From NCBI RefSeq assembly GCF_000577275.2, contig NZ_HG916852.1, forward strand, positions 2,297,001 to 2,361,000: 64,000 nt of DNA, in the 5' to 3' direction. The translations under genes and the position numbers were made by a program. This document shows positions 27,872-36,889 of this stretch, one piece after another. How positions within the stretch are numbered: the first letter of the stretch is position 1; the number at the start of each line of letters is the position of its first letter. Under the pieces are notes generated by a model, which was not told the DNA's origin, made no database searches, and saw only the letters and a list, made by a program, of their open reading frames with translations. The stretch is from Rhizobium favelukesii (lineage in GTDB: Bacteria; Pseudomonadota; Alphaproteobacteria; Rhizobiales; Rhizobiaceae).

Positions 27872-28150
27872 TCAGCGTAGACGGAGTGTGACCGGTGCCC
27901 GGCCTTCCGGGCAGGTGACGTGAAGATGGATGCTGGCTTCGGCCTGCGAGCAACGCCATGCCCGCGCACCATGGCACAGCAGCAAGTTAATCAGGTCTTT
28001 GGTCTTTGCGGATTTTGGCTTCTGCCGCTGCAATCCTACCTCTGCCAGTCGCAAGGCCGCTTCGTGTAGCGGGTGCAAACCGGCTCGCGGATTCTTGCCG
28101 GTCACCCGGCCGTGTGGCGGAAACTCCGGAGCATTCTCGTTGATCGCCAT
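27872..28150 (-). CDS. Small hypothetical protein, 92 aa
   Basis: Unrecognised basic protein. The start ATG at 28148-28150 has GGGGA about seven bases upstream, and the frame ends exactly against the stop of DUF1489, an arrangement seen for other real gene pairs here. Sequence features: HEAALRLAEVGLQRQKPKS, a basic middle, and a possible beta-rich tail ASIHLHVTCPEGRAPVTLRL. No membrane segment or signal peptide. Real gene more likely than not, but unsupported by any known family. Confidence 0.5.
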   Translation of the reverse strand: MAINENAPEFPPHGRVTGKNPRAGLHPLHEAALRLAEVGLQRQKPKSAKTKDLINLLLCHGARAWRCSQAEASIHLHVTCPEGRAPVTLRLR

Positions 28151-28264
28151 TCTCATCCCCGTACGCTTTACAAACCGAGTCTCAGAACTCCGTCGGGATC
28201 AAACACAACAGATCACGACGTTTTTGGACTGCCGCCCGTGCATATCAGGCGGCAGACCCGCTGA

Positions 28265-29743
28265 TCACTGGGCGGTGGCCCAGCACTTCACACCAGCCCG
28301 TTTCAGGGCGTTGCAGGCGTTCACAGCAGCACGCTGGTCATCAAAACCGCCGAAGCGTGCACGATAGCTTCCGGCGTTTGCGACCGCGAGAGGCTTCGCG
28401 GAGCGCAGAGCCTTGCCAGCCTTGTTCTTGGCGTTGTCGAGCAGATCCATTGCGCCTTCCTTGCTGCCGGAAACGCCAATCTGGACAGCCCAGCCAGTCT
28501 GCTGCGGCTCCTTCGTCGACGCGGTCGTCAGTTCGTCGACAGACGTGTCGCCCTGTTCCGGCGGCATATAGGCGGGTGCAGGCGTCGGCGTGGCGACAGA
28601 TGCCTGTTTGACAGCCGGCGTCTTGACCTTCGTCGGCGCCGGTATTTCCTGCTGGAGCAACGGATTGTCGGACGTCGACTTGGCAACATCGGCATAGGCA
28701 ACCTGCGCGGAGGCCGGCTGATAGCGGGTGTCCGGGGTCGGCGCGGGGCGCGGCGGGCTGACTTCAGGCGCAGCTGAAGCGACGCGCGTTTCGGCGACAG
28801 GAGCTGCGGGTCGCGGCGCGGTCTGGGCGATCAGATCGGAGGAGCCGCCACGGCTGGACGCTTTCGGTAGATAGGCTGCGATCAGCTTGCGCATCTGATT
28901 GTCGCGGGCAGGGGTCGAGGCGCCGCCGAGAACAACACCGACGATCGACTTGCCATCGACCTGAACGGAGCTCACCAGGTTGAAACCGGCCGCACGCGTA
29001 TAGCCGGTCTTGATGCCGTCGACGCCGCGCACAGAACCAACGAGACGGTTGTGGCTACGGATAACACGGTTGCCGAACTTAAAGCTCTGCGTGGAGAAAT
29101 AGCCGTAATACTGCGGAAAATGCTGGCGAAGTGCGATGCCGAGGCGTGCCTGATCGCGCGCGGTCGTCATCTGGGCGGTATTCGGCAAGCCGTTGGCATT
29201 GCGATAGGTCGTGCGCGTCATGCCGAGCGCGTGCGCCTTTGCGGTCATCACCTGCGCAAAGCGATCCTCCGTGCCGGCAAGCAATTCACCAAGAGCCGTC
29301 GATGCGTCGTTGGCTGAAAGCGTCACAAGGCCGAGGACCGCCTGTTCGACCGTGATCGTGCCGCCTGGACGCACACCGAGCTTGGTCGGGGCCTGGGCGG
29401 AAGCGTGTGCGGAGAAGGGAACCGACGTATCCAGACGGATGCGGCCCTGTTCCAAGGCTTCGAAGGTCAGGTAGAGCGTCATCATCTTCGTGAGAGATGC
29501 CGGATACTGCAGGCGATCCGCGTTCTCACTGTAGAGAACATTGCCGGTCTTCGTATCGACGACGATGCCCGCATATTTCGAGTTGGCGGCCTCTGCATCG
29601 GCATTGACCGAGTCGACCATGACGATACCGACAGCCAAAGAAAGCGCCGCGATCGCCTTTACCAAAGAACTGCGGGATAGCGATGAAAATACGGAGGAGA
29701 CTGACCTTGACACTATTCTACTCTTCGCTTGCATTTCGGACAT
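28265..29743 (-). CDS. D-alanyl-D-alanine carboxypeptidase with SPOR domain
   Basis: Penicillin-binding-protein-type (peptidase S11) carboxypeptidase, 492 residues, trimming the terminal D-Ala of peptidoglycan stem peptides in the periplasm. An N-terminal signal/anchor segment runs about 28-45. Active-site motifs: SLTK at 83-86 (nucleophile Ser83), SAN at 143-145, KTG at 245-247. A Pro/Ala/Thr-rich linker (about 300-410) leads to a C-terminal SPOR domain (from WAVQIGVSGSKEGAMDLLDN), which in the family binds denuded glycan at the septum. Start taken at the ATG 29741-29743 with GGGAGGG upstream. Confidence 0.92.
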   Translation of the reverse strand: MSEMQAKSRIVSRSVSSVFSSLSRSSLVKAIAALSLAVGIVMVDSVNADAEAANSKYAGIVVDTKTGNVLYSENADRLQYPASLTKMMTLYLTFEALEQGRIRLDTSVPFSAHASAQAPTKLGVRPGGTITVEQAVLGLVTLSANDASTALGELLAGTEDRFAQVMTAKAHALGMTRTTYRNANGLPNTAQMTTARDQARLGIALRQHFPQYYGYFSTQSFKFGNRVIRSHNRLVGSVRGVDGIKTGYTRAAGFNLVSSVQVDGKSIVGVVLGGASTPARDNQMRKLIAAYLPKASSRGGSSDLIAQTAPRPAAPVAETRVASAAPEVSPPRPAPTPDTRYQPASAQVAYADVAKSTSDNPLLQQEIPAPTKVKTPAVKQASVATPTPAPAYMPPEQGDTSVDELTTASTKEPQQTGWAVQIGVSGSKEGAMDLLDNAKNKAGKALRSAKPLAVANAGSYRARFGGFDDQRAAVNACNALKRAGVKCWATAQ

Positions 29744-29851
29744 TGGAGAGATCGCCCGCCCTCCCGGCACGATCGTTCTCTCGGCAAATTATCTGTCCGG
29801 GGTTACCAATCCGTTTATGATTAATCGTTTCTTTCGCCACATCGGATCATT

Positions 29852-30604
29852 CTAGCGACGTGGCCCAGAAGCGTTCACAAGTCGCGCCTCCACAAAATGG
29901 CGAATAGCGGCATCAATATGGTCCCAATCAGGCAGGTGCCGGCTCGAGAACCGGTAAAGCACAGTTAAATCGCGGCCGACTTTGATGTCGCGCTGGCAAT
30001 CGCCGCTAGTCGCCGCCTGCGGTGTCGACGGCAGGGCGCAACGCACGACGTAGTCAGGGGCACCGGCGCGTGGCGCGGTCAACAGAACCTCGTCGGCATA
30101 GCCTGCGTCCGCGCGCAGGCGATGCAGCGTCATTCCATTGGCGAAAGGCACGCCGTCGCCCTCCATCAGATGCGAGTAGATCGGCTCGAGGCGCCCGGAC
30201 ATATCCCGCGACATCGTGCTCTGCGCGATCTGGAGGAAGATCAGTCCTGACGACTGGGCCACATCGTCGAAACGCTCGCGATGCTCCGTGCTGTAGCCCT
30301 GCATCTCAGGCCAAGTGAGGTAGAGGTCCGCGCGTTCCGACAGGCCGTCTCTCCGCTGACTGGGGAACCGCAGTGTGTTTTCAGAAAGACGCAGCGTATC
30401 GCGGCCGATCGTTAGGGTTATCGCTGCCGTTGAGGCGGTATTGCCAGCGAGCGATATCCGCGCCCCGAACCAGCGACCGCCAAAACTGATGAAAAGCGTC
30501 AACGCCGCAAGACAGGCGATGATGACCGTAAGGCGGATGACGAAACCCGTCGAAAGGAGAGGCGTTTCCTGGATCTCGTGGGCAGTGCGCACGGTATGGT
30601 TCAT
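29852..30604 (-). CDS. Single-pass membrane protein of unknown function
   Basis: A 250-residue protein with one membrane helix near the N-terminus (about 21-41, FVIRLTVIIACLAALTLFIS) and a large, presumably periplasmic, domain. Two Cys (VVRCALPS and SGDCQRD) might pair. It contains ITLTIGRDTLRLSENTLRFP and LYLTWPEMQGYS, patterns I know from conserved rhizobial hypothetical proteins but not from a named family. It lies directly upstream of the D,D-carboxypeptidase on the same strand (108 bases), so an envelope role is plausible. Confidence 0.7.
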   Translation of the reverse strand: MNHTVRTAHEIQETPLLSTGFVIRLTVIIACLAALTLFISFGGRWFGARISLAGNTASTAAITLTIGRDTLRLSENTLRFPSQRRDGLSERADLYLTWPEMQGYSTEHRERFDDVAQSSGLIFLQIAQSTMSRDMSGRLEPIYSHLMEGDGVPFANGMTLHRLRADAGYADEVLLTAPRAGAPDYVVRCALPSTPQAATSGDCQRDIKVGRDLTVLYRFSSRHLPDWDHIDAAIRHFVEARLVNASGPRR

Positions 30605-30840
30605 GGCGGCTTTCGGATATCAGACCGCCGCGATAGGAACAGGGGTCGCCGGTGTCGATGGTCAATGTGCCGATGATCTGGCCACCATGGTTAACGAACA
30701 ATTAAGCCTCGCGCTAATGCGCCCCAAAAAACGAACCGCTCCCGGGACAGCGGAAGCGGCTCTATGGCGCCGGTCAGGTACGGGGATGCGGGGGACGACC
30801 GGAGCCGTATGGGGTGGTCGCCATTCGATCCGGCGACAGC

Positions 30841-31446
30841 TTACTTGACGCTGCCGACCGCCACTGCGCGACCGTCCTGCAGCTTGACCCAGCGGGTCGG
30901 ATCGTCAGCGGACTGGCGCTTCAGGAACGTGTATTCGGTATCGGCCCAAAGCATCACTTTGTTGCGCATGTTGTCGAGAATGAAATCGCCGCGGTCGGTG
31001 CGCACGGTCAGCACCGCATGGCCTTCGCCGTTCGGCTGCAGCACGACGGTCATGAGCAGATCGGAAGGTGAAAAACCGGCATCGATCAGCGTTTTCCGCT
31101 TCAGGAGCGCATAGTCCTCGCAGTCGCCAACGGTGCGCGGATAGGCCCAGCGCTCTTCGACGCCGTAGATTTCCTTGTCGGTGAGTGGCGTAATGGTCGA
31201 GTTGACCTGGTAATTGACCTTGAGGATCGTCTTCCAGCGGTCTTCCGTCAAAAGGAGCTCGCCCTGATCGCCGGCTGCATTGGCGCAATCGGTAGGCAGT
31301 TCCTTGCAGAATTGATAGGCGCCGATCGGCGGGCTCGCGTTGCCGAGGACCGTCATGTTGAGGGGGGTCGCTTGTCCCGAACCCACCATCGCGATCAACA
31401 TCGCACCGGCCGCTAGACCGCCTTTGATGAAAGTTGCTACCGTCAT
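30841..31446 (-). CDS. Transglutaminase-like cysteine peptidase (BTLCP, DUF920)
   Basis: Exported 201-residue member of the bacterial transglutaminase-like cysteine peptidases. Signal peptide to about 26 (GAMLIAMVGSGQA). The catalytic Cys is in the family's TVGDCEDYALLKR motif (about 106-118), His in NGEGHAVLTVRT and Asp in GDFILDNM. Relatives such as LapG cleave adhesins, but this short BTLCP group is common in rhizobia and its substrate is not known. Upstream and downstream gaps of over 230 bases make it monocistronic. Confidence 0.88.
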   Translation of the reverse strand: MTVATFIKGGLAAGAMLIAMVGSGQATPLNMTVLGNASPPIGAYQFCKELPTDCANAAGDQGELLLTEDRWKTILKVNYQVNSTITPLTDKEIYGVEERWAYPRTVGDCEDYALLKRKTLIDAGFSPSDLLMTVVLQPNGEGHAVLTVRTDRGDFILDNMRNKVMLWADTEYTFLKRQSADDPTRWVKLQDGRAVAVGSVK

Positions 31447-31819
31447 TTATCGTCTCCCCGTTGTGAGGAGAACCTGACACAGACGTTTTTATTCAGCGCA
31501 AAATTACGCAGTTAAATTAAAGACTTAGTTGATTCAAACACGCAGAGAAATCGACTAAAAACAGAATCAAATGCACCTAAAATTCGAAGCGCTTTCGCGC
31601 TAATTTCTATTAAAATTGTCACGTCCTCGGAAAGACGTCCGGTCGATGATCGCCGCATTTTGGGACAAGTTATTAACGGGGCGGCCAGGTCCGGAATTTT
31701 GGGAAGCCTTTATTTACTATCCGAGCTGGCCGCCACGCCGGCGCTCGCTTCGATTGAAACCGAGGAACTGGCTGTGAAATTGGCCGATTGGAACGCCAGT
31801 TTTGGTTGCGGTAGCAGAA
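31447..31819. other. Intergenic stretch, 373 bp, AT-richer, no gene
   Basis: Locally AT-rich between about 31490 and 31620, consistent with the promoter region of the BTLCP gene and with 3' flanking sequence of the iminopeptidase gene. Short frames in it have no family resemblance. No strong hairpin or repeat seen. Confidence 0.5.
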
Positions 31820-32788
31820 TTATTTTTGAGGAATTTTGCGAAAAGTGTCTGTTGCGTCGACAATTGTGCCTGCCAAACCCTCGTGCGACGCCGAATGGGC
31901 GGCATTCTCCACGATAACAAGCCTGCTTTGCGGCCAGGCTTTCGACAATTCCCATGCCGTCACGAGTGGCGCCTCAAGGTCCAGCCGCCCCTGGACAAGC
32001 ACGCCCGGTATGTCCGCCAGTCTTCCTACATTGCGTAGCAGGACGCCGTCGTCCAGCCAGGCGAGATTGCGGAAGTAATGCGTGATGATCCGAGCCCGCA
32101 TCAGCAGGTAGCGAGGATCTTGCCAGCGACGAGGAAGCCCCATCGGATCAGCGAGGAGGATAGAAGCCGCTTCCCAATCGTGCCAATTGCAAGCGGCCTC
32201 AAGACGGATGCCGAGGTCGGGCGAGTTGAGAAGACGGTGATAGCCCTCAAGTACGCCGAGCTGCCTGACATCCCCGGGAAGCGCGTTCAGCAGACGGTCC
32301 CGTTCCATCGGAAAGAGGCTGGCCATTCCATGTGTGAGCCACTCGATTTCCGACCGGCGCGTGGTGGTGACGGCGGCAAGCACGATCTCGCGAATGCACG
32401 CTGGATATGTCTGTGCGTAGGCAAGCGCCAACGTCGAACCCCACGAGGTGCCGAGCAGCAACCAATTCGTCACCTGCAGATGACGTCTCAGTTTCTCGAT
32501 GTCTTCGACGAGATGCCAGGTCGTGTTGGTCCCAAGCTCGGTCGCCATGTCGGCAGCGTTCGGCAGGCTGCGACCGCAATTGCGCTGATCGAAGAGGACG
32601 ATGCGGTAAACAGACGGGTCAAAATAACGGCGAGCAAATGTTGAACAGCCGGAACCCGGTCCACCATGAAGATACAGTGCCGGCAGGCCATCGGGATTGC
32701 CGCAGGTTTCCCAATAGAGTTGCTGCCCGTCGCCCACATCGAGGAAGCCGTGCTCGTAAGGTTCAATTTCCGGATAGATAATCGTCAT
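31820..32788 (-). CDS. pip: Proline iminopeptidase
   Basis: Alpha/beta-hydrolase serine peptidase (S33) that releases N-terminal proline, 322 residues. Family motifs: YLHGGPGSGCSTF (oxyanion hole, about 39-51), FDQRNCGRS, nucleophile GTSWGSTLALAYAQ (Ser about 113), Asp in GVLVQGRLDLEAP and His in VENAAHSAS. The usual RYDLRxxGRS-type dimer and lid regions are present. It is cytosolic (no signal). Stands alone. Confidence 0.93.
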   Translation of the reverse strand: MTIIYPEIEPYEHGFLDVGDGQQLYWETCGNPDGLPALYLHGGPGSGCSTFARRYFDPSVYRIVLFDQRNCGRSLPNAADMATELGTNTTWHLVEDIEKLRRHLQVTNWLLLGTSWGSTLALAYAQTYPACIREIVLAAVTTTRRSEIEWLTHGMASLFPMERDRLLNALPGDVRQLGVLEGYHRLLNSPDLGIRLEAACNWHDWEAASILLADPMGLPRRWQDPRYLLMRARIITHYFRNLAWLDDGVLLRNVGRLADIPGVLVQGRLDLEAPLVTAWELSKAWPQSRLVIVENAAHSASHEGLAGTIVDATDTFRKIPQK

Positions 32789-32845
32789 ACGCCACCTGTT
32801 GCGGCAGCCTCATGCATTACGCGCGCGACGCGACTGTGACAGCGA

Positions 32846-33457
32846 TCAGAGAAATTCGCGGAGCGTTTCCCGCGATTGGATCGACAGGAACTCGATCGCC
32901 ACACCTTCCACGAAATGGCGCACAACGCGGCCGCGCATATTGCCGAGACGGAGAGGCGTCCCAATCGGCGGACGCACCTCGACATCGACTGCGGCGCCGG
33001 AAAGCGACAAGTCCATGATGCGGCAGTTGTAGCGGGCGCCGTCTTCCAAGGTGATTTCGGTCTTGGTCTCACGCGGCGTCAGGCGGTCGTGGCGGCGGTC
33101 TTCCGGAAGGCCGAGCTCATGCTTGTTTGCGAGCCAGGTGAGCTGAGCCGCGAGCTTCTCGCGCTTACGTTCGGTCGCGTGGATCGACATGGAGAAACCA
33201 CGACCGTCGACCGTCTGCACATAGCCTTCGACGCGCCCGAGGTGGTCGATGTAGGCCACGACACGCTCATTGGCGCGAGGACGCCCCTGGCAAGTCACGT
33301 ACATGTCACCCGGCGACATGTCGATCACCAGGCACTCAAATTCCTCGTAGTTCGCCAGCATCAGCCGGCCCTGCATGTTAATGGGTACGCGTTGAAAGGC
33401 ACCTTGTTCGAGGCGAGGCGCAGTCCGTTGCGTCTGAACTTGCTGGAACGCGTGCAT
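32846..33457 (-). CDS. Protein with two PilZ domains
   Basis: Probable cyclic-di-GMP receptor, 203 residues. The second PilZ domain (about 115-200) is canonical: RRHDRLTPRE supplies the RxxxR motif and IMDLSLSGAAVDV the DxSxSG motif. The first (about 15-105) is divergent: QRVPINMQGRL and LVIDMSPGDMYV keep DxSxGD but not a clean RxxxR, so it may not bind nucleotide. No other domain. Such proteins in rhizobia affect motility or polysaccharide. Monocistronic. Confidence 0.9.
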   Translation of the reverse strand: MHAFQQVQTQRTAPRLEQGAFQRVPINMQGRLMLANYEEFECLVIDMSPGDMYVTCQGRPRANERVVAYIDHLGRVEGYVQTVDGRGFSMSIHATERKREKLAAQLTWLANKHELGLPEDRRHDRLTPRETKTEITLEDGARYNCRIMDLSLSGAAVDVEVRPPIGTPLRLGNMRGRVVRHFVEGVAIEFLSIQSRETLREFL

Positions 33458-33535
33458 CAAAGGGCTTCTTCATAAAATACAACCGGCCGATCATTACCCG
33501 CAATCCCTTAACAGAAGGTTGTTCAGGTTCGTCCT

Positions 33536-34189
33536 CTACGCACGCAAGCGGTTGTGTCGAACCGGAACACCGGGAGCGTCGGCCTCAACAAATAGACTTG
33601 ACATGACGCGTCGCATTGTATCGGCGATCGAGGGTGGGCGCGCGTACAGCGTGTGCTGGTCGTCGAACTCCGTGTCATTCGGCTCCTCATCGCCGCCAAG
33701 CCGTTCGTGCAGCAATCGGCTGCGATCGAGAGCGAGGAACTGGAGCGGCACGACTTCGAGCCAGCTTACCGCGGCCGCGGGAGCGATGGCGCCCAGCAGC
33801 TTGTCGCATTCGCCGTCGTCGGCGCGTAGCGGCAGCAGGATAATTTCGAAGCAGGCACGATGACCGGCCGCAGTGAAACCCGTGGCGTTGAGCAACGCGG
33901 GGATCGCGTGCGTCATGACGCCGGCCGCTGTGTGTTCGATATCGTCATTCCCATGCGCCCAGAGTTCGGAAAACGGGGCGCCACCGAGATCGCGACCAAA
34001 GAGATCGCAAATGCGCGTTCCGGCAAGACGGAACGCGACGCGACCCGTGTCGCTTGTTTCGAGGAGAAACACACTCGACAGAACCTGCCGCAAATCCGTT
34101 GGCTCGACCTGCGATCTCAGCGGCGCAAGGTCTTGTCCGCGGAGGCGATTCCAATATTCGAATAGGTCGATCGTGGTTTTGAGACGCAT
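33536..34189 (-). CDS. PAS-domain (PAS_5 type) protein
   Basis: Small sensor-like protein of 217 residues; start MRLKTTIDLFEYWNRLRGQD at 34189 is the usual beginning of this rhizobial PAS family, so the longer upstream frame is ignored. The domain runs from about 18 to 160 (VAFRLAGTRICDLFGRDLGG, CFEIILLPLRADDG, LLGAIAP) and is followed by a tail without output domain. Role unknown; in rhizobia several such proteins are linked to polysaccharide regulation. Diverges from the RNA candidate and rhomboid gene. Confidence 0.8.
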   Translation of the reverse strand: MRLKTTIDLFEYWNRLRGQDLAPLRSQVEPTDLRQVLSSVFLLETSDTGRVAFRLAGTRICDLFGRDLGGAPFSELWAHGNDDIEHTAAGVMTHAIPALLNATGFTAAGHRACFEIILLPLRADDGECDKLLGAIAPAAAVSWLEVVPLQFLALDRSRLLHERLGGDEEPNDTEFDDQHTLYARPPSIADTMRRVMSSLFVEADAPGVPVRHNRLRA

Positions 34190-34294
34190 TACGGCACCGG
34201 CTGTTTCACTTTGGATCAAAACACAGCCGTCATGGCCGTGCAAACTGATGCCGTGCGTATTTCGTGCCAACGCGCGGCAGTTAAGGTTAAGGAA

Positions 34295-34439
34295 GGGTTT
34301 CGATTGAGCCGCCAGGCGTGCCGTGGCAGTGTTTCCTCATAGCTTCCTGCCTTCGGGAAGTTCAACACGGACTGGCGGGCGCGGGTCTATCCCTAGACGC
34401 TCGAAGGCCGTCCGGTCTTTGCCGGACGGCTTTTTTTTT
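34295..34439 (+). ncRNA. Candidate small structured RNA with intrinsic terminator
   Basis: About 145 bases without coding character but with nested complementarity. GCCGCCAG near 34306 pairs with CTGGCGG near 34370; inside it TGTT pairs with AACA and a hairpin CTTCC...GGAAG has loop TGCCTTCG. A second hairpin GTCTA-TCCC-TAGAC follows, then a terminator GCCGTCCGG/CCGGACGGC with nine Ts (34407-34439). Ends before the rhizobial rhomboid gene's own ribosome site. I cannot assign it to a known family; 6S RNA or one of the alpha-r sRNA families are candidates to test. It could also be a leader of the rhomboid gene. Confidence 0.55.
34407..34439 (+). terminator. Strong intrinsic terminator
   Basis: Nine-pair GC-rich stem GCCGTCCGG/CCGGACGGC with a short loop, then TTTTTTTTT. 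It lies 47 bases ahead of the rhomboid start and over 200 bases from the divergent PAS gene, so it must end a transcript arising inside the intergenic region. Confidence 0.9.
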
Positions 34440-34485
34440 GACCTTTCGTCCTGTAAGGCTGTGCCGCAATCAAGCGAGGACGAAG

Positions 34486-35253
34486 ATGAACGAGCACTCG
34501 GTCGAGCCGCAAGCGGCGATGGAGCCTCCGGCGCCGCCGCCATCGCCCATCTTCAATCTTCCGGGCCCGGTGCTCGCAGCACTTGCGCTATTGGGGCTGA
34601 TATACGCCGTTCAATCACTGTTTCTATCTGGCAACGGTCTCGACTGGCTGTTCTTCAATTTCGGCTTCATTCCGTTGCGGTACATCACGCCGTTGTCGGA
34701 GCAGGGCCCGCAACTTCTCTGGACGCCGATCACCTATTCGTTCCTTCACGGCAGCATAGAGCATATCGTTTTCAACGGGCTATGGCTGATGGCCTTTGGC
34801 ACGCCGGTGGCGCGCCGAATTGGCGCGTTCCGATTTGTCACCTTCTGGGTGCTATCCGCGATCGCGTCGGCCGCTCTCCATGCGGCGTTGAATTGGGGAG
34901 AGGCCACGTTGCTGATCGGCGCGTCGGGCGTGGTGTCCGGCCTGATGGGCGCCGCCTGCCGCTTTGCATTCCCACCGGAACAGCGGATTGCCCGGCCGGC
35001 GCATCTCAATGCGCGTCTTTCGATGTTCGAAGCGTTTCGCAGCCGCACGGTCGCCGCATTCATTCTCTTCTGGTTCGTGGGCAATCTGCTGATTGCCGTC
35101 GGCGTCCCGTTGATCGGCGACGGGTCACAGGCAATCGCCTGGGACGCCCACATCGGAGGGTTCATTTTCGGCTTCGTTCTCTTCGGTCTTTTTGACCGGA
35201 AACCGCCCGAGGAGCCGCTAACTTCAGAGACATCGGATATATTGCAATCTTGA
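34486..35253 (+). CDS. Rhomboid-family intramembrane serine protease
   Basis: Six-to-seven-helix membrane protease, 255 residues. Catalytic dyad visible: Ser147 in IGASGVVSGLMG and His222 in WDAHIGGFIFG; the oxyanion-side motif SFLHGSIEHIVFNG (about 85-98) supplies the conserved His and Asn. The N-terminal 20 residues are Pro/Ala-rich and cytoplasmic. The ATG at 34486 has GAGGA at six bases. Substrate unknown. An intrinsic terminator lies just upstream. Confidence 0.92.
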   Translation: MNEHSVEPQAAMEPPAPPPSPIFNLPGPVLAALALLGLIYAVQSLFLSGNGLDWLFFNFGFIPLRYITPLSEQGPQLLWTPITYSFLHGSIEHIVFNGLWLMAFGTPVARRIGAFRFVTFWVLSAIASAALHAALNWGEATLLIGASGVVSGLMGAACRFAFPPEQRIARPAHLNARLSMFEAFRSRTVAAFILFWFVGNLLIAVGVPLIGDGSQAIAWDAHIGGFIFGFVLFGLFDRKPPEEPLTSETSDILQS

Positions 35254-35356
35254 GGATTGGAGTGCACCATCCGAACTGATCCGTGATGGGAGGAGAGACC
35301 GCCGCGGATGCCTGTGATCAGTTGAAGTGCTTCACTTTCGACATAGGAGGTTCAAA

Positions 35357-35791
35357 ATGTCCAATTCAGTCAAGGCCATACTCGACGCCAAGGGCAGGGA
35401 TGTCGTAACCGCCGGGCCGAACACGACCGTTTCCGAAGCGGCTGTGATTCTCAGCAAGAAAAAGATCGGCGCTATCGTCATCGTCGGGATGGAGGACAAG
35501 ATTTCCGGGATTTTCACTGAGCGCGATGTCGTGCACGCGATCGCCAAGGCGGGAGCCGCCTGTCTCGATCAGCCCGTTGCCTCATTGATGACCGCAAAGG
35601 TTTACCGGTGCCATGAAGATTCAACCGTGAACGACCTGATGGGGCTGATGACAAGCCGCCGCTTCCGCCACGTTCCGGTTGAAACGAACGGCAAGCTCGC
35701 CGGTATCATCTCGATTGGCGACGTCGTGAAGACGCGTATCGCGGAAGTCGAACTGGAAGCCGAGCAGATCAAGGCCTACATCGCCGGCTGA
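35357..35791 (+). CDS. CBS-domain-pair protein
   Basis: A stand-alone Bateman module, 144 residues, with two CBS repeats (about 8-65 and 75-135): DVVTAGPNTTVSEAAVILSK, GIFTERDVVHAIAKAG, and the second RFRHVPVETNGKLAGIISIG. These bind adenosine nucleotides in the family. The start has AGGAGG seven bases upstream. The widespread alphaproteobacterial group has no fixed function. Converges on the patatin gene. Confidence 0.9.
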   Translation: MSNSVKAILDAKGRDVVTAGPNTTVSEAAVILSKKKIGAIVIVGMEDKISGIFTERDVVHAIAKAGAACLDQPVASLMTAKVYRCHEDSTVNDLMGLMTSRRFRHVPVETNGKLAGIISIGDVVKTRIAEVELEAEQIKAYIAG

Positions 35792-35806
35792 ATGCTTCGC
35801 CGGTGC

Positions 35807-36778
35807 CTAGAGGGAGCCGGCGAATAGTTCCTGCATCCGTTTCAACTCGGGAAGCCTCAGCTTGGCTTCATCATAGCCGCGCTCGATCGCTTCTCCAGCG
35901 CGATGGAATTCCGACAGGCCGATATCGCCGAGGCGCGGCTGAAGCGATATATCGGGCGGATCGCCCGCAAGGCGCGCACGCGCAATCCTGTCCTGGATGA
36001 TGTTGAAAGCCTGCACCATCACACCAGTCATGCCGAGCCTGGCATAGGGAACCTCTTCGCGCCGATGCACTTCAGACGGCGAGAGGGTGGCATTGTGCCG
36101 GACGACGGCTGACCGACCATAAAGATCGTAGTTCAGGTTGACGGCGACCACGAGCGGTTGCTCATAGGCGCGGCAGACGGAAACAGGAACCGGGTTGACC
36201 AGCGCGCCGTCGACGAGCGTCCGCTGATTGCTGCGAATGGGTTCGAAAATGCCGGGCAGGGCATAGGAGGCGCGAAGCGCCGTGATCAATGAGCCGTTGG
36301 CGATCCAGACCTCATGCCCGGTGTTTACCTCGGCGGCAACAGCCACGAACGGCCGGTCCAGATCTTCGACATTCAGGCCTTCCAGATGCTCCTGCATGCG
36401 TTTCGTCAGCCGCATGCCGCCGAACAAGCCACTGCCGCCGATTGTGAGGTCAAGCAGGCTGGCAATGCGCCGCATCGTCAGCGAACGGGCGAAGGCTTCG
36501 AGTTCGTCGAGCTTGCCGGCCAGATAGCATCCACCGACGAGGGCGCCGATTGAGGTTCCGGCGACCATGCCGATCTCGATTCCTTCTTCATCTAAGGCGC
36601 GCAGGACGCCTATATGGGCCCAGCCGCGTGCGGCGCCGCCGCCGAGCGCGAGAGCAAGCTTGGTTTTCTTGGGAGTAGGCCCGGGAGTGATGGGGACGCT
36701 CATATCTGGCGATGCCGGAGTGCTGGTGTTGGACGTGCCTGCCTCAGCGCTTTGGCGGTACAAACCCCAATTAAGCAT
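35807..36778 (-). CDS. Patatin-like phospholipase (RssA type)
   Basis: Lipid acyl hydrolase of 323 residues. LALALGGGAARGWAHIGVLR is the oxyanion-hole glycine motif, VAGTSIGALVGG the nucleophile elbow, and LVDGALVNPVPV the dyad Asp. Short N-terminal extension rich in Ser/Pro/Thr precedes the domain. The ATG at 36776-36778 follows GGAGG; a longer frame starting six codons earlier is less likely. No signal peptide, so cytoplasmic or peripheral. Substrate unknown. Confidence 0.9.
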   Translation of the reverse strand: MLNWGLYRQSAEAGTSNTSTPASPDMSVPITPGPTPKKTKLALALGGGAARGWAHIGVLRALDEEGIEIGMVAGTSIGALVGGCYLAGKLDELEAFARSLTMRRIASLLDLTIGGSGLFGGMRLTKRMQEHLEGLNVEDLDRPFVAVAAEVNTGHEVWIANGSLITALRASYALPGIFEPIRSNQRTLVDGALVNPVPVSVCRAYEQPLVVAVNLNYDLYGRSAVVRHNATLSPSEVHRREEVPYARLGMTGVMVQAFNIIQDRIARARLAGDPPDISLQPRLGDIGLSEFHRAGEAIERGYDEAKLRLPELKRMQELFAGSL

Positions 36779-36889
36779 GGCTCGCCTCCCTCCCGGCAAA
36801 CAATCAGGTGAGTATAGTAGTGTCCCGTCTCCCTTTCCAATTCGTATATAGGCGTAGCTTTTGGCCCAATAAGTGGCAATTGCCCGTTC

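Noticed and set aside
34318..34485. N-terminal extension of the rhomboid ORF
   Set aside because: It would run through the terminator hairpin and T-run; ATG 34486 has a proper ribosome site.
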